Positions 18,040 through 27,200 of a stretch of 64,000 bases of DNA are shown in pieces. The position numbers and the translations under genes are program-made. Source of the stretch: Pseudomonas crudilactis (GTDB lineage: Bacteria > Pseudomonadota > Gammaproteobacteria > Pseudomonadales > Pseudomonadaceae); assembly GCF_013433315.1 (NCBI RefSeq), contig NZ_WXVV01000015.1:112668-176667 (forward strand), read 5' to 3'. The first letter of the stretch is position 1; every line of letters starts with the position of its first letter. The notes below the pieces were generated by a model. The model was not told where the DNA came from. It did not search any database and saw only the letters and a list, made by a program, of their open reading frames with translations.

Positions 18040-19017
18040 ATGAACCTGTCACTGCGTAAAGTTGCACTGGCCGCCAGTTGCATCCTGTTTGCCGGCCAAC
18101 TGATGGCCGAACCGAAACGTCCGGAATGTATCGCCCCGGCTTCCCCCGGCGGTGGTTTCGACCTGACCTGCAAACTGGCGCAGAGCGCCTTGGTCAACCA
18201 GAAACTGCTGACCAAACCGATGCGCGTGACCTACATGCCCGGCGGTGTCGGCGCGGTGGCGTACAACGCCGTGGTCGCGCAACGTCCGGCCGATGCCGGC
18301 ACGCTGGTGGCGTGGTCGAGCGGTTCGCTGTTGAACCTGGCTCAGGGCAAGTTCGGTCGCTTCGATGAGACCAACGTGCGCTGGCTGGCAGCGGTTGGCA
18401 CCAGCTACGGCGCCATCGCGGTGAAGAGCGATTCGCCCTACAAGACCCTCGACGATCTCGTTCAGGCACTGAAGAAAGATCCAAGCTCCGTGGTGATCGG
18501 CTCCGGCGGCACCGTCGGCAGCCAGGACTGGATGCAAACTGCACTGATCGCCAAGGCTGCCGGGATCAACCCGCGTGACCTGCGTTACGTGGCGCTCGAA
18601 GGTGGCGGAGAAATCGCCACGGCCCTGCTCGGCGGGCACATCCAGGTCGGCAGTACCGACATCTCCGACTCCATGCCGCACATCCAGAGCGGTGACATGC
18701 GCCTGCTCGCGGTGTTCGCCGACAAACGTCTCGACGAGCCGGAGATGAAAGACATCCCGACCGCTCGCGAGCAAGGCTATGACATTGTCTGGCCAGTGGT
18801 ACGCGGCTTCTACCTCGGGCCAAAAGTCAGCGATGAAGACTACGCCTGGTGGAAAGACGCGTTCGACAAACTGCTGGCCTCCGAGGATTTCGCCAAGCTG
18901 CGCGATCAGCGTGAACTGTTCCCGTTCGCCATGACCGGCCCGGAACTGGACACCTACGTGAAGAAGCAGGTGGCGGACTACAAAGTGCTGGCCAAAGAGT
19001 TCGGCCTGATCCAGTGA
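18040..19017 (+). CDS. tctC: Tricarboxylate-binding protein TctC
   Basis: Periplasmic solute-binding protein of the tripartite tricarboxylate transporter (TTT). The 325-residue product has a signal peptide (cleaved near GQLMAEPKR) and the Bug-family layout, with PASPGGGFDLTCKLAQ near the N-terminus and the conserved GSGGTVGSQDW loop. It binds citrate-type substrate and hands it to TctAB. ATG 18040 has TGGAGA upstream. It lies 53 bp after opdH. Confidence 0.93.
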   Translation: MNLSLRKVALAASCILFAGQLMAEPKRPECIAPASPGGGFDLTCKLAQSALVNQKLLTKPMRVTYMPGGVGAVAYNAVVAQRPADAGTLVAWSSGSLLNLAQGKFGRFDETNVRWLAAVGTSYGAIAVKSDSPYKTLDDLVQALKKDPSSVVIGSGGTVGSQDWMQTALIAKAAGINPRDLRYVALEGGGEIATALLGGHIQVGSTDISDSMPHIQSGDMRLLAVFADKRLDEPEMKDIPTAREQGYDIVWPVVRGFYLGPKVSDEDYAWWKDAFDKLLASEDFAKLRDQRELFPFAMTGPELDTYVKKQVADYKVLAKEFGLIQ

Positions 19018-19073
19018 TCGCCTCTGTCTAGCGGCTGCGTTCCCGATGACGGGGACGCGGCACAGGAGCTCCC

Positions 19074-19532
19074 ATGCTTATTCAACGCATTTTCGCCTCA
19101 GTGCTGTTGCTGGTCTGTGCCGGCCTGGCACTGATGGCGTGGCCGTACCAAGCGGCTTTTTCCTACGAACCGGTGGGCCCGCGCGCCTTCCCTCTGCTGA
19201 TGCTCGGCCTGATGGGCGCGGCGCTGCTGTACATGGTGTTCCGCCCGGCACCGATCAAACACAGCGATGACGAGCCGCCACTGGATCGCGAAACCCTGAT
19301 CAAGATCGCCGCTTGCGTCGTCCTGCTGCTGGTATTCGCCGGCACGTTCGAACCCCTGGGTTTCATCATCGCCAGCATCATCACCGGCGTTCCGATGGCT
19401 CGCCTGTACGGCGGCCGCTGGCTACCGAGTGTGGTGATCATCAGCCTGATGGCGATCGGTCTTTACCTGCTGTTCGACCGTGTAATGGACGTTCCGCTGC
19501 CTCTCGGCCTGCTCAGCGTTCTGGAGAACTGA
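19074..19532 (+). CDS. tctB: TTT small membrane subunit TctB
   Basis: A 152-residue inner-membrane protein with four predicted helices, for example RIFASVLLLVCAGLALMAW and IAACVVLLLVFAGTFEPLGF. It is the small subunit of the tripartite tricarboxylate transporter. CAGGAGCTCCC precedes the ATG. tctA begins 1 bp after its stop. Confidence 0.93.
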   Translation: MLIQRIFASVLLLVCAGLALMAWPYQAAFSYEPVGPRAFPLLMLGLMGAALLYMVFRPAPIKHSDDEPPLDRETLIKIAACVVLLLVFAGTFEPLGFIIASIITGVPMARLYGGRWLPSVVIISLMAIGLYLLFDRVMDVPLPLGLLSVLEN

Positions 19533-19533
19533 T

Positions 19534-21048
19534 ATGGATACTCTTGGCTATTTGGGTCAGGGTTTCGGCGTCGCGCTGAGCCCGTACAACCTGGTGACTG
19601 CGCTGTGCGGCACACTGATCGGCACCGTCGTCGGCCTGTTGCCGGGCCTGGGCCCGATCAACGGCGTAGCATTGCTGATCCCGATCGCATTTGCCCTCGG
19701 CCTGCCACCGGAGTCGGCGTTGATCCTGCTGGCAGCGGTGTATCTGGGCTGCGAATACGGCGGCCGGATCAGTTCGATCCTGCTGAACATTCCAGGCGAA
19801 GCCTCCACCGTGATGACCACCCTCGACGGTTACCCGATGGCCCGCAAAGGCCTTGCCGGTGTGGCGCTGTCGCTGTCGGCGTGGAGTTCGTTCATAGGCG
19901 CGTTCATTGCCACCTGCGGCATGGTCCTCTTCGCACCGTTGCTGGCGAAATGGGCGATTGCTTTTGGCCCCGCGGAATATTTTGTGCTGATGGTGTTTGC
20001 GATCGTCTGTCTCGGCGGCATGGCCGGTGACCGTCCGCTGAAAACATTCATTGCCGCGTTGATCGGTCTGTTCCTGTCAACGGTCGGCATCGATGCCAAC
20101 AGCGGTGTGTACCGCTTCACCGGCGACAACATTCACCTGACCGACGGCATTCAGTTCGTCGTGTTGGTGCTGGGTCTGTTCTCGATCAGCGAAATTCTCC
20201 TGCTGCTGGAAAAAACCCACCATGGCCAGGAAGCGGTGAAAGCCACCGGCCGGATGATGTTCAACTTCAAGGAAGCGGCCTCGGTATTCGTGGTCAACGT
20301 CCGTTGCGGCGTGCTGGGTTTCATCATGGGCGTGTTGCCGGGTGCCGGCGCGACCCTCGCCAGTGCCGTGGCCTATATGACCGAAAAACGTCTGGCCGGC
20401 GCCAGCGGCAAGTTCGGTGAAGGTGACCCCCGTGGCCTCGCCGCGCCGGAAACCGCGATCGGCGGCGCAGCCTGCGGTGCGCTGGTGCCGATGCTGACCC
20501 TCGGCGTACCCGGCTCGGGCACCACGGCGGTGATGATCGGCGCCCTGTCGCTGTACAACATCACCCCGGGTCCGCTGCTGTTCCAGCAGCAACCGGACAT
20601 CGTCTGGGGCCTGATCGCCTCGTTGTTCATCGCCAACATCATGCTGGTGATCCTCAACATCCCGATGATCCGCATCTTCACCCGCATCCTTGCCGTGCCG
20701 AACTGGGCACTGGTGCCAGTGATCGCGATCATCACCGGGATCGGCGTCTACGCGGTGCACGCCACTACGTTCGACCTGTTCCTGATGATCGGTATCGGCA
20801 TCTTCGGTTACATCCTGCGCAAGCTGGACTTCCCGCTGTCGCCACTGCTGTTGGGCTTCATCCTCGGTGAGTTGATGGAGCAGAACCTGCGTCGCGCCCT
20901 GTCGATCTCCAACGGTGCGCTGGAAATCCTCTGGTCGAGCCCGATCACCCTCGGTGTCTGGGTGCTGACGGCGATCATGCTGCTGATGCCGATCATCCGC
21001 ATCTGGCGCAAACGTTCGGTCGCGCGTCGCGCCATTGCCGATGTTTGA
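19534..21048 (+). CDS. tctA: TTT large membrane subunit TctA
   Basis: Large channel subunit of the tripartite tricarboxylate transporter: 504 residues with about twelve membrane helices. Conserved glycine- and proline-rich loops are visible: GLLPGLGPINGVALLIP, which recurs in the second half as GVLPGAGATLASAVAYM, and LGVPGSGTTAVMIGAL. It starts 1 bp after tctB and its last codons overlap the start of the AbrB-like gene. Confidence 0.95.
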   Translation: MDTLGYLGQGFGVALSPYNLVTALCGTLIGTVVGLLPGLGPINGVALLIPIAFALGLPPESALILLAAVYLGCEYGGRISSILLNIPGEASTVMTTLDGYPMARKGLAGVALSLSAWSSFIGAFIATCGMVLFAPLLAKWAIAFGPAEYFVLMVFAIVCLGGMAGDRPLKTFIAALIGLFLSTVGIDANSGVYRFTGDNIHLTDGIQFVVLVLGLFSISEILLLLEKTHHGQEAVKATGRMMFNFKEAASVFVVNVRCGVLGFIMGVLPGAGATLASAVAYMTEKRLAGASGKFGEGDPRGLAAPETAIGGAACGALVPMLTLGVPGSGTTAVMIGALSLYNITPGPLLFQQQPDIVWGLIASLFIANIMLVILNIPMIRIFTRILAVPNWALVPVIAIITGIGVYAVHATTFDLFLMIGIGIFGYILRKLDFPLSPLLLGFILGELMEQNLRRALSISNGALEILWSSPITLGVWVLTAIMLLMPIIRIWRKRSVARRAIADV

Positions 21049-22075
21049 TCGCGCTTCACTGAAATCCTGGTGGGGAACCCCGCTGGTCGGTCTGCTTGGC
21101 GGTTACCTCGCCAGCCAGATCGGCTGGCCACTGCCGTGGATGGTCGGCTCGTTGCTGGCGATCATCCTCGTGCGCTGCCTGACCCCGTGGCAACTGACGG
21201 AAATCCCTGGCGGCCGCAAGTGCGGTCAGTGGATCGTCGGCATCGGGATTGGCCTGCACTTCACCCCGGTGGTGATGGAGCAGGTGCTCAGTCATTTCGG
21301 ATTGATCTTCTTCGGTGCGCTGGTCACCAGTTTGTCGGCGGTGGTCGGCGTCTGGCTGATGCGCCGCACCGGCGAGGATCGCGCCACAGCATTTTTTTCC
21401 AGCATGCCCGGCGGTTCCGGGGAGATGGTCAACCTCGGCGCCCGTAACGGCGCGATGCTCAGCCACGTCGCGGCGGGGCAAAGTTTGCGGGTGCTGGTGG
21501 TGGTGCTGTGTGTGCCGGCGGCGTTCAAGTACCTGCTCGGCGATGGCAACCCGATTTCTCACGCTGGCAGCGTCGATTGGTACTGGCTGGCGATTCTGTT
21601 TCCGGCGGGCGGTCTGCTCGCCTGGCTCTGGCAGCGTTTGCGCCAACCCAATCCGTGGCTGTTCGGACCGTTGCTGGTGAGTGCGGCGGTGAGCATTGGC
21701 TGGGATTTACACATTGGTTTGCCCAATGGCGGCAGTCAGATTGGTCAGTGGTTGATTGGCAGCGGTCTGGGTTGTCACTTCAATCGGCAGTTTTTCCGCC
21801 GTGCGCCTTCATTCATGGGGCGGACATTGATCGGCACGGCGTTGACCATGTTGATTGCGACACTGGCGGCGTTGGGGTTGAGTGCTTTGACCCATCTGGA
21901 TCTGCGTTCGCTGACGCTGGGCATGATGCCCGGCGGGATTGCCGAGATGAGTCTGACGGCGGAGACGCTGCAATTGTCGGTGCCGTTGGTGACGGCGATG
22001 CAGGTGATGCGGTTGCTGTTTGTGCTGTTTCTGGCGGAGCCGTTGTTCAAGTACTGGAATCGTAATCCCGAGTAA
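21041..22075 (+). CDS. AbrB-family membrane protein
   Basis: A 344-residue membrane protein of the AbrB/AmoA-like family, a duplicated domain of about five helices each. MPGGSGEMVNLGARNG in the first half recurs as MMPGGIAEMSLTAETL in the second. The function is not established in the family; regulation or transport has been suggested. ATG 21041 overlaps the tctA stop by 8 bp, so it is translationally coupled to the citrate transporter. The TTG at 21035 is a less likely start. Confidence 0.85.
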   Translation: MFDRASLKSWWGTPLVGLLGGYLASQIGWPLPWMVGSLLAIILVRCLTPWQLTEIPGGRKCGQWIVGIGIGLHFTPVVMEQVLSHFGLIFFGALVTSLSAVVGVWLMRRTGEDRATAFFSSMPGGSGEMVNLGARNGAMLSHVAAGQSLRVLVVVLCVPAAFKYLLGDGNPISHAGSVDWYWLAILFPAGGLLAWLWQRLRQPNPWLFGPLLVSAAVSIGWDLHIGLPNGGSQIGQWLIGSGLGCHFNRQFFRRAPSFMGRTLIGTALTMLIATLAALGLSALTHLDLRSLTLGMMPGGIAEMSLTAETLQLSVPLVTAMQVMRLLFVLFLAEPLFKYWNRNPE

Positions 22076-22098
22076 GTCTGCAAGACCGAGTTGCCTTC

Positions 22099-22173
22099 TT
22101 CGCGAGCAAGCTCGCTCCCACATTGGTCATGTGAACGCCGCAAAACCAATGTGGGAGCGAGCTTGCTCGCGAA
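22099..22173. repeat. REPIN (inverted pair of REP elements)
   Basis: REP copies at 22099-22122 and 22150-22173 face each other across a 27-base loop, between the convergent abrB-like and ung genes. The layout and loop resemble the REPIN at 2676-2750. Confidence 0.9.
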
Positions 22174-22194
22174 GGGGCCCGCTCAGCCAACCGA

Positions 22195-22887
22195 TCAAAT
22201 CGACGGCAAACGCCACTCGATCGGCGTCTCGCCATTCTGCTCGAGAAACTTGTTGGTCCGGCTGAAGTGTCCACAACCCAAGAACCCGCGATATGCCGAC
22301 AATGGTGACGGATGCACCGACGTCAGCACCAGATGCTTGGTCGCATCGATCAGCTTCTGCTTGCTCTGCGCATGGGCGCCCCAAAGCATGAACACCAGAT
22401 GCGGCTGGCGCTCGCTGACCAGTTCAATGATCCGGTCGGTGAAAAACTGCCAGCCCTTGTCTTTATGCGCATTGGCGTTGGCGCGCTCGACGGTCATGGT
22501 GGTGTTGATCATCAACACGCCCTGATCGGCCCAGCTCTGCAGGTAACCGTGATTGGGAATGTCGATGTTGAGGTCGCGCTTCAACTCTTTATAGATGTTG
22601 ACCAGCGACGGCGGCGCCGGCACGCCCGGCTGCACCGAAAAGCACAAACCGTGGGCCTGACCCGGGCCGTGATACGGGTCCTGGCCGAGGATCACCACTT
22701 TCACTTTATCCAGCGGCGTCGAATTCAGTGCGTTGAAAATCATCGGCCCCGGCGGATAGATTTCCTTGCCGGCCGCCCGCTCCTGCTGCAGAAACTGGCG
22801 CAACTCTGCCATGTAAGGTTGGTCGAACTCAGCACGCAGTGCCTCCTTCCAGCTCGGTTCGAGTTTGATACGGTCGTCAGCAGTCAT
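22195..22887 (-). CDS. ung: Uracil-DNA glycosylase
   Basis: Removes uracil from DNA in base-excision repair. The 230-residue product has the catalytic GQDPYHGPGQAHG with its Asp and the HPSPLSAYRGFLG motif with the catalytic His. The frame opens at 22908; starts at 22893 (MTMTADD) and 22887 (MTADDRIKLEPSW) are both possible. The latter gives the usual length, though neither has a strong ribosome site. Confidence 0.97.
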   Translation of the reverse strand: MTADDRIKLEPSWKEALRAEFDQPYMAELRQFLQQERAAGKEIYPPGPMIFNALNSTPLDKVKVVILGQDPYHGPGQAHGLCFSVQPGVPAPPSLVNIYKELKRDLNIDIPNHGYLQSWADQGVLMINTTMTVERANANAHKDKGWQFFTDRIIELVSERQPHLVFMLWGAHAQSKQKLIDATKHLVLTSVHPSPLSAYRGFLGCGHFSRTNKFLEQNGETPIEWRLPSI

Positions 22888-23019
22888 GGTCATACCCGGC
22901 AAAAACAATGGGGCGAACCCTAGGAAAGCCGACCACGCTTGTCAATTGCTCTGACACAGATCCGGCACTTTCCCACACAACGATCATACTGATCGTTCAA
23001 ATTCCCGATCGAGGTCACG

Positions 23020-24132
23020 ATGAATCTGCACTTCGAAGAACTCACCGGCACCGACGGCGCCCGCATCGGTATCGCCAGCCTGGATGCTGAAAAAACGCTG
23101 AACGCGCTGTCCCTGCCGATGATCAACGCCCTCAGCGACAAACTGAACGCCTGGGCCAAGGATCCACAAATCGTCTGTGTGTTGCTGCGCGGCAACGGTG
23201 CCAAGGCCTTCTGCGCCGGCGGCGAGGTGCGCAGTCTGGTTGAGGCCTGTCGCGCCCATCCTGGTGAAGTTCCGCCACTGGCCGCGCAGTTTTTCAGCGC
23301 GGAATATCGCCTGGATTACAGCCTGCACACCTATCCGAAACCGTTGATCTGCTGGGGCCATGGTTACGTGCTCGGTGGCGGTATGGGCCTGCTGCAAGGC
23401 GCCAGTACGCGGATTGTCACGCCGAGCAGCCGTCTGGCGATGCCGGAAATCAGCATTGGTTTGTATCCGGACGTCGGCGCCAGTTGGTTTCTCGCCCGGC
23501 TGCCGGGCAAGCTCGGTTTGTTCCTCGGCCTGACCGGTGCGCACATGAACGCTCGTGATGCGATCGATCTGGATCTGGCCGACCGCTTCCTGCTCGACGA
23601 ACAACAACCACAACTGATCGAAGGCCTGTTGCAGCTCAATTGGCAGGAACAGACCGACGTGCAACTCAACAGCCTGCTCAAGGCGTTGCAACAGGAAGCC
23701 GTGGCGCAGATGCCCGAAGCGCAGTGGCTGCCGCGTCGTCAGCAAATTGATGAATTACTGGATGTCAGTGACGTCACCTGTGCGTGGAAAGCCATCAGCC
23801 TGCAACGCGACAGCAGCGACTCCTTGATCGCCCGCGCGGCGAAAACCATGAGCGAAGGCTCACCGCTGACCGCGCATCTGGTCTGGGAACAGATCATCCG
23901 CGCCCGGCACATGTCGCTGGCGGAAGTTTTTCAGATGGAATACACCCTGAGTCTCAATTGCTGCCGGCATCCGGAATTCAGCGAAGGGGTTCGTGCACGG
24001 TTGATCGACAAGGATCAGAAGCCGCACTGGCATTGGCCGGATATCAATAACGTGCCGGATGCGGTAGTCGAGGCGCACTTTCACAAGGTCTGGGAGGGGC
24101 GGCATCCGTTGGCGGATCTGACGCAGTATTGA
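23020..24132 (+). CDS. Enoyl-CoA hydratase-family protein, 3-hydroxyisobutyryl-CoA hydrolase type
   Basis: A 370-residue crotonase-superfamily enzyme. The length, the C-terminal helical extension and the motif PEISIGLYPDVGASWFLARL are those of the 3-hydroxyisobutyryl-CoA hydrolase branch, which serves valine breakdown. GNGAKAFCAGGEVRSL and GYVLGGGMGLLQG form the oxyanion-hole region. No other valine genes lie nearby, so the substrate stays an inference; a general enoyl-CoA hydratase/isomerase is the alternative. It stands alone, divergent from ung. Confidence 0.82.
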   Translation: MNLHFEELTGTDGARIGIASLDAEKTLNALSLPMINALSDKLNAWAKDPQIVCVLLRGNGAKAFCAGGEVRSLVEACRAHPGEVPPLAAQFFSAEYRLDYSLHTYPKPLICWGHGYVLGGGMGLLQGASTRIVTPSSRLAMPEISIGLYPDVGASWFLARLPGKLGLFLGLTGAHMNARDAIDLDLADRFLLDEQQPQLIEGLLQLNWQEQTDVQLNSLLKALQQEAVAQMPEAQWLPRRQQIDELLDVSDVTCAWKAISLQRDSSDSLIARAAKTMSEGSPLTAHLVWEQIIRARHMSLAEVFQMEYTLSLNCCRHPEFSEGVRARLIDKDQKPHWHWPDINNVPDAVVEAHFHKVWEGRHPLADLTQY

Positions 24133-24200
24133 ACTGACGCGATGCTCGCGATGACGACTGGATTCCCATCGCGAGCTGGCTCAATCGGTCGCCATACGAC

Positions 24201-27200
24201 TCAGACATTCAGCTCGTAAAACTGAATGATCTCCGTCAACGCCCGCTGCGCTTCTTCGTCGCCCTTTATCAAAATGTCTTCGACATCCCTCAATGGCGGA
24301 AGAGGATGCAGACGTTCAGCAATCTGCATCGCGCTGTAGTCTTGAGTCGCTGTTCCTTCGCTGACTCTTATGAAGCCGATAGCGCTTTCGCCTGCGGAAA
24401 AATGATTGGAAACCCGGATTTTCGGTGCCATGCCGTAATCCACCACGATCACCAGATCATCGCGCTCACGGTGAAACTTCAAGTTGTCGATCGTCAGCCT
24501 GCGTTCGAAAAAGTCGATCCCGTCAAAGCCCTCTCCGCGATTGATGATCACGTCCCTGCCGAGGCCATCGTATCGGTAGATATCATTTCCGGCGCCGCCG
24601 GTTAGCGTGTCATTGCCCGGCCCACCCAACAGCAGATCATCACCGGGGCTGCCCGTGAGCACGTCATCCCCTTCCATGCCTCGGATTTCCCCCGCGCCGC
24701 TTATCGTGTCGTTGCCTCGACCACCGACTAACGGCAGCGCCCTTCCGTCTCGCAGAGACGTAAAACGCGTTGAATTGTTAACGGTTACACCCGTATGAAA
24801 AGTCTCGGGCGCAGGGCCCAGCTGACTTGACTCCAAGAGTTGTTTCAAACTCACGACCGCCCCATCGGCGAAATTCAAGAGCTCAATCCCGGCCCCCTCA
24901 AGGTCACCGTTGAGGGGCAAGACGATACGAACTTTCTGTATCCCACCCCAATTGATATCGAGTGTCGGATGGAGCATTTTCGCTCTTGGCGGATTGCGGT
25001 GTGCCCCGCGAACTGGGTTGGGTTCCAGCTCGACATGTGTGGTTTCTATCAGCGCAGCACCCCAGCTCAATTGCAGTGCATCGCGCTGCGCGTCTGCTGG
25101 AAGGACGACCGTGTCCTGATCGATCAACCCGTACTCGTCTTTCCACCCCGCTGCGCCAACTTCTGCTCGGTGGAAAACAGGGTTCGGCACATCCGCAATC
25201 GTGGTAGTTGCTCCGGCGTGCGCTTGCACGATGTAGGTGTCGGCACCGTCTTCACCATAAAGCCAATCATCCCCTGCCCCGCTGACCAGATAGTCGGCGC
25301 CCTCGGAGCCCAGCAAGGTATCGTCACCTGCACCTGCGGATAAAAACGCGCCCGGTGTTCTGTCGCCGACAGTGCCGTAGTCAAGTGGGGAGCCTGCATA
25401 AGCGACAATCAGATCGTCTCCCGCGCCGCCGTGGAAAACGTTTTCCACTTCAACGTTGACTCGCCCGCCGACATCGTCGCCAGAGACGATTTTGCGTTTG
25501 ATCGTTTCAGTTGTGACATCCCAGCGAAATGCCTTGGGCACCGTTTCCCCCGAACCGAAGCTTGCTGCCGGATAGATGTACCAGCCCTCAAGCGCGCCGG
25601 ATTCCTTACGGTCTTCAACCAATACATCTCCCGTATTGAATGAAAAGCCGGTGGCCGAGCCGGATCGATAATAGCGAGGCGCCTGCCTAGAAGAGGCTAT
25701 CGCCCCATCGGCTTTCACCTGTTTATGTTCGACACGGGTTGTGGTTTTCGACTGCCTGTCACTGACCACGGCATGCCCCGCATCAACCTTCATCCATGGC
25801 GGCGTTTCAGACAGTGTTCCCGCTTCGACGCTGTCATCGCTCAGCTCGGTGTGAGTGATGTAACCGGTGTCGCTAGTCGTGATATGACTGCGAACCCAGA
25901 CGCCTTGATCACTCAAGGTGAAACCTGTGGCATGTTTGCGGGCGTAGCGCCTGGATTTGATTTGCGCGAGGAATTTTTCAGTCCAGTCAACGGGGTGATC
26001 AGATGCCACAGGACGTTGCGCCGCGGTGGTTAAATCGTCTGGCTGAACCGGATCTTCAACTTTGCTTTGCTGGATTCCTGAGGCAGTTACAACTTCCGGT
26101 ACAGGTGACTCGGGCACCTTTATCGGCGGCAATGTTTTGCGCAGGACATCCTCATAACCAAGTACAACACCATCGCTGAAACTGAATGTGGAATCCTTCC
26201 ACTGCTCGTGACTCTTGATGAGTATCGCGTCGCCCGCGCCATTGGCCAGCCGCAATACCGTGCCGACGGCAACTTCGATAATGTCGGCTTTCAGACTTTG
26301 TGCGCAAAAGCCTGCGCCGAACCTGATGATGTTGCGGCCGCCGGTATCGGTAACAATATCCAGACCATCACCCGCGCCGAAATAGTAGACATCTGCACCG
26401 CCATGGCCTTCCAGCACGTCGTTACCGGCACCACCATCAAAAACGTTATTGCCTGAATCGCCACGAAGGTGGTCTACACCCTCCCCGCCCAACAACGTGT
26501 CGTCGCCACCACCGCCCAGCAAGGTATCGTTACCTGAACCACCGTCCAGATAATCTGCGCCGTGTTCAGCCTCCGCTGTCTGCTCGTAGTCGCCGGATAA
26601 AATGTCATCATCAGCGCCGCCATAAAGTGTGTCGGCGCCCAAGCCACCCAAAAGGGTATCGTTCCCTTCATCGCCTTGAAGGTAATCATTGTTGATTCCA
26701 CCTGACTGCAGGTTGGACACATCGCCATCCATCGCGTCAGCTCCTGCCCCACCGATCAGGGTATCGGAGCCACCCATTCCCTGAAGTGTGTCATCGCCCG
26801 CTCCACCATCAAGTAAGTCATTACCGTGATAACGAACCGGATGCTCAGCATAATCCCCGGCCAGCGCGTCGTTACCTTCACCTCCGAACAGCAGATCACC
26901 CGCCCCACCGCCCCAGAGTGTGTCGTCTCCCGCGCCACCGTCGAGCAGGTCACTTCCAAAAAAGTGTGCGGCGTCACCGGCAACGCCGTTCAGTACATCG
27001 TCATCGCCCTTGAGAGTGTCATTGCCTGGACCACCATAAATCGCGTCGTTTCCACCGTTACCAGCGAGCCAATCATCGCCACTGCCACCGTCCAATACAT
27101 CGTTGCCATGGTGTTTGCTTTGCAGGCCACCGCCCCAGTCGAGGTTATCTCCCATCATTGTGTCGTTACCGCTTCCTCCGGCCAGCGTGTCATTCCCGCC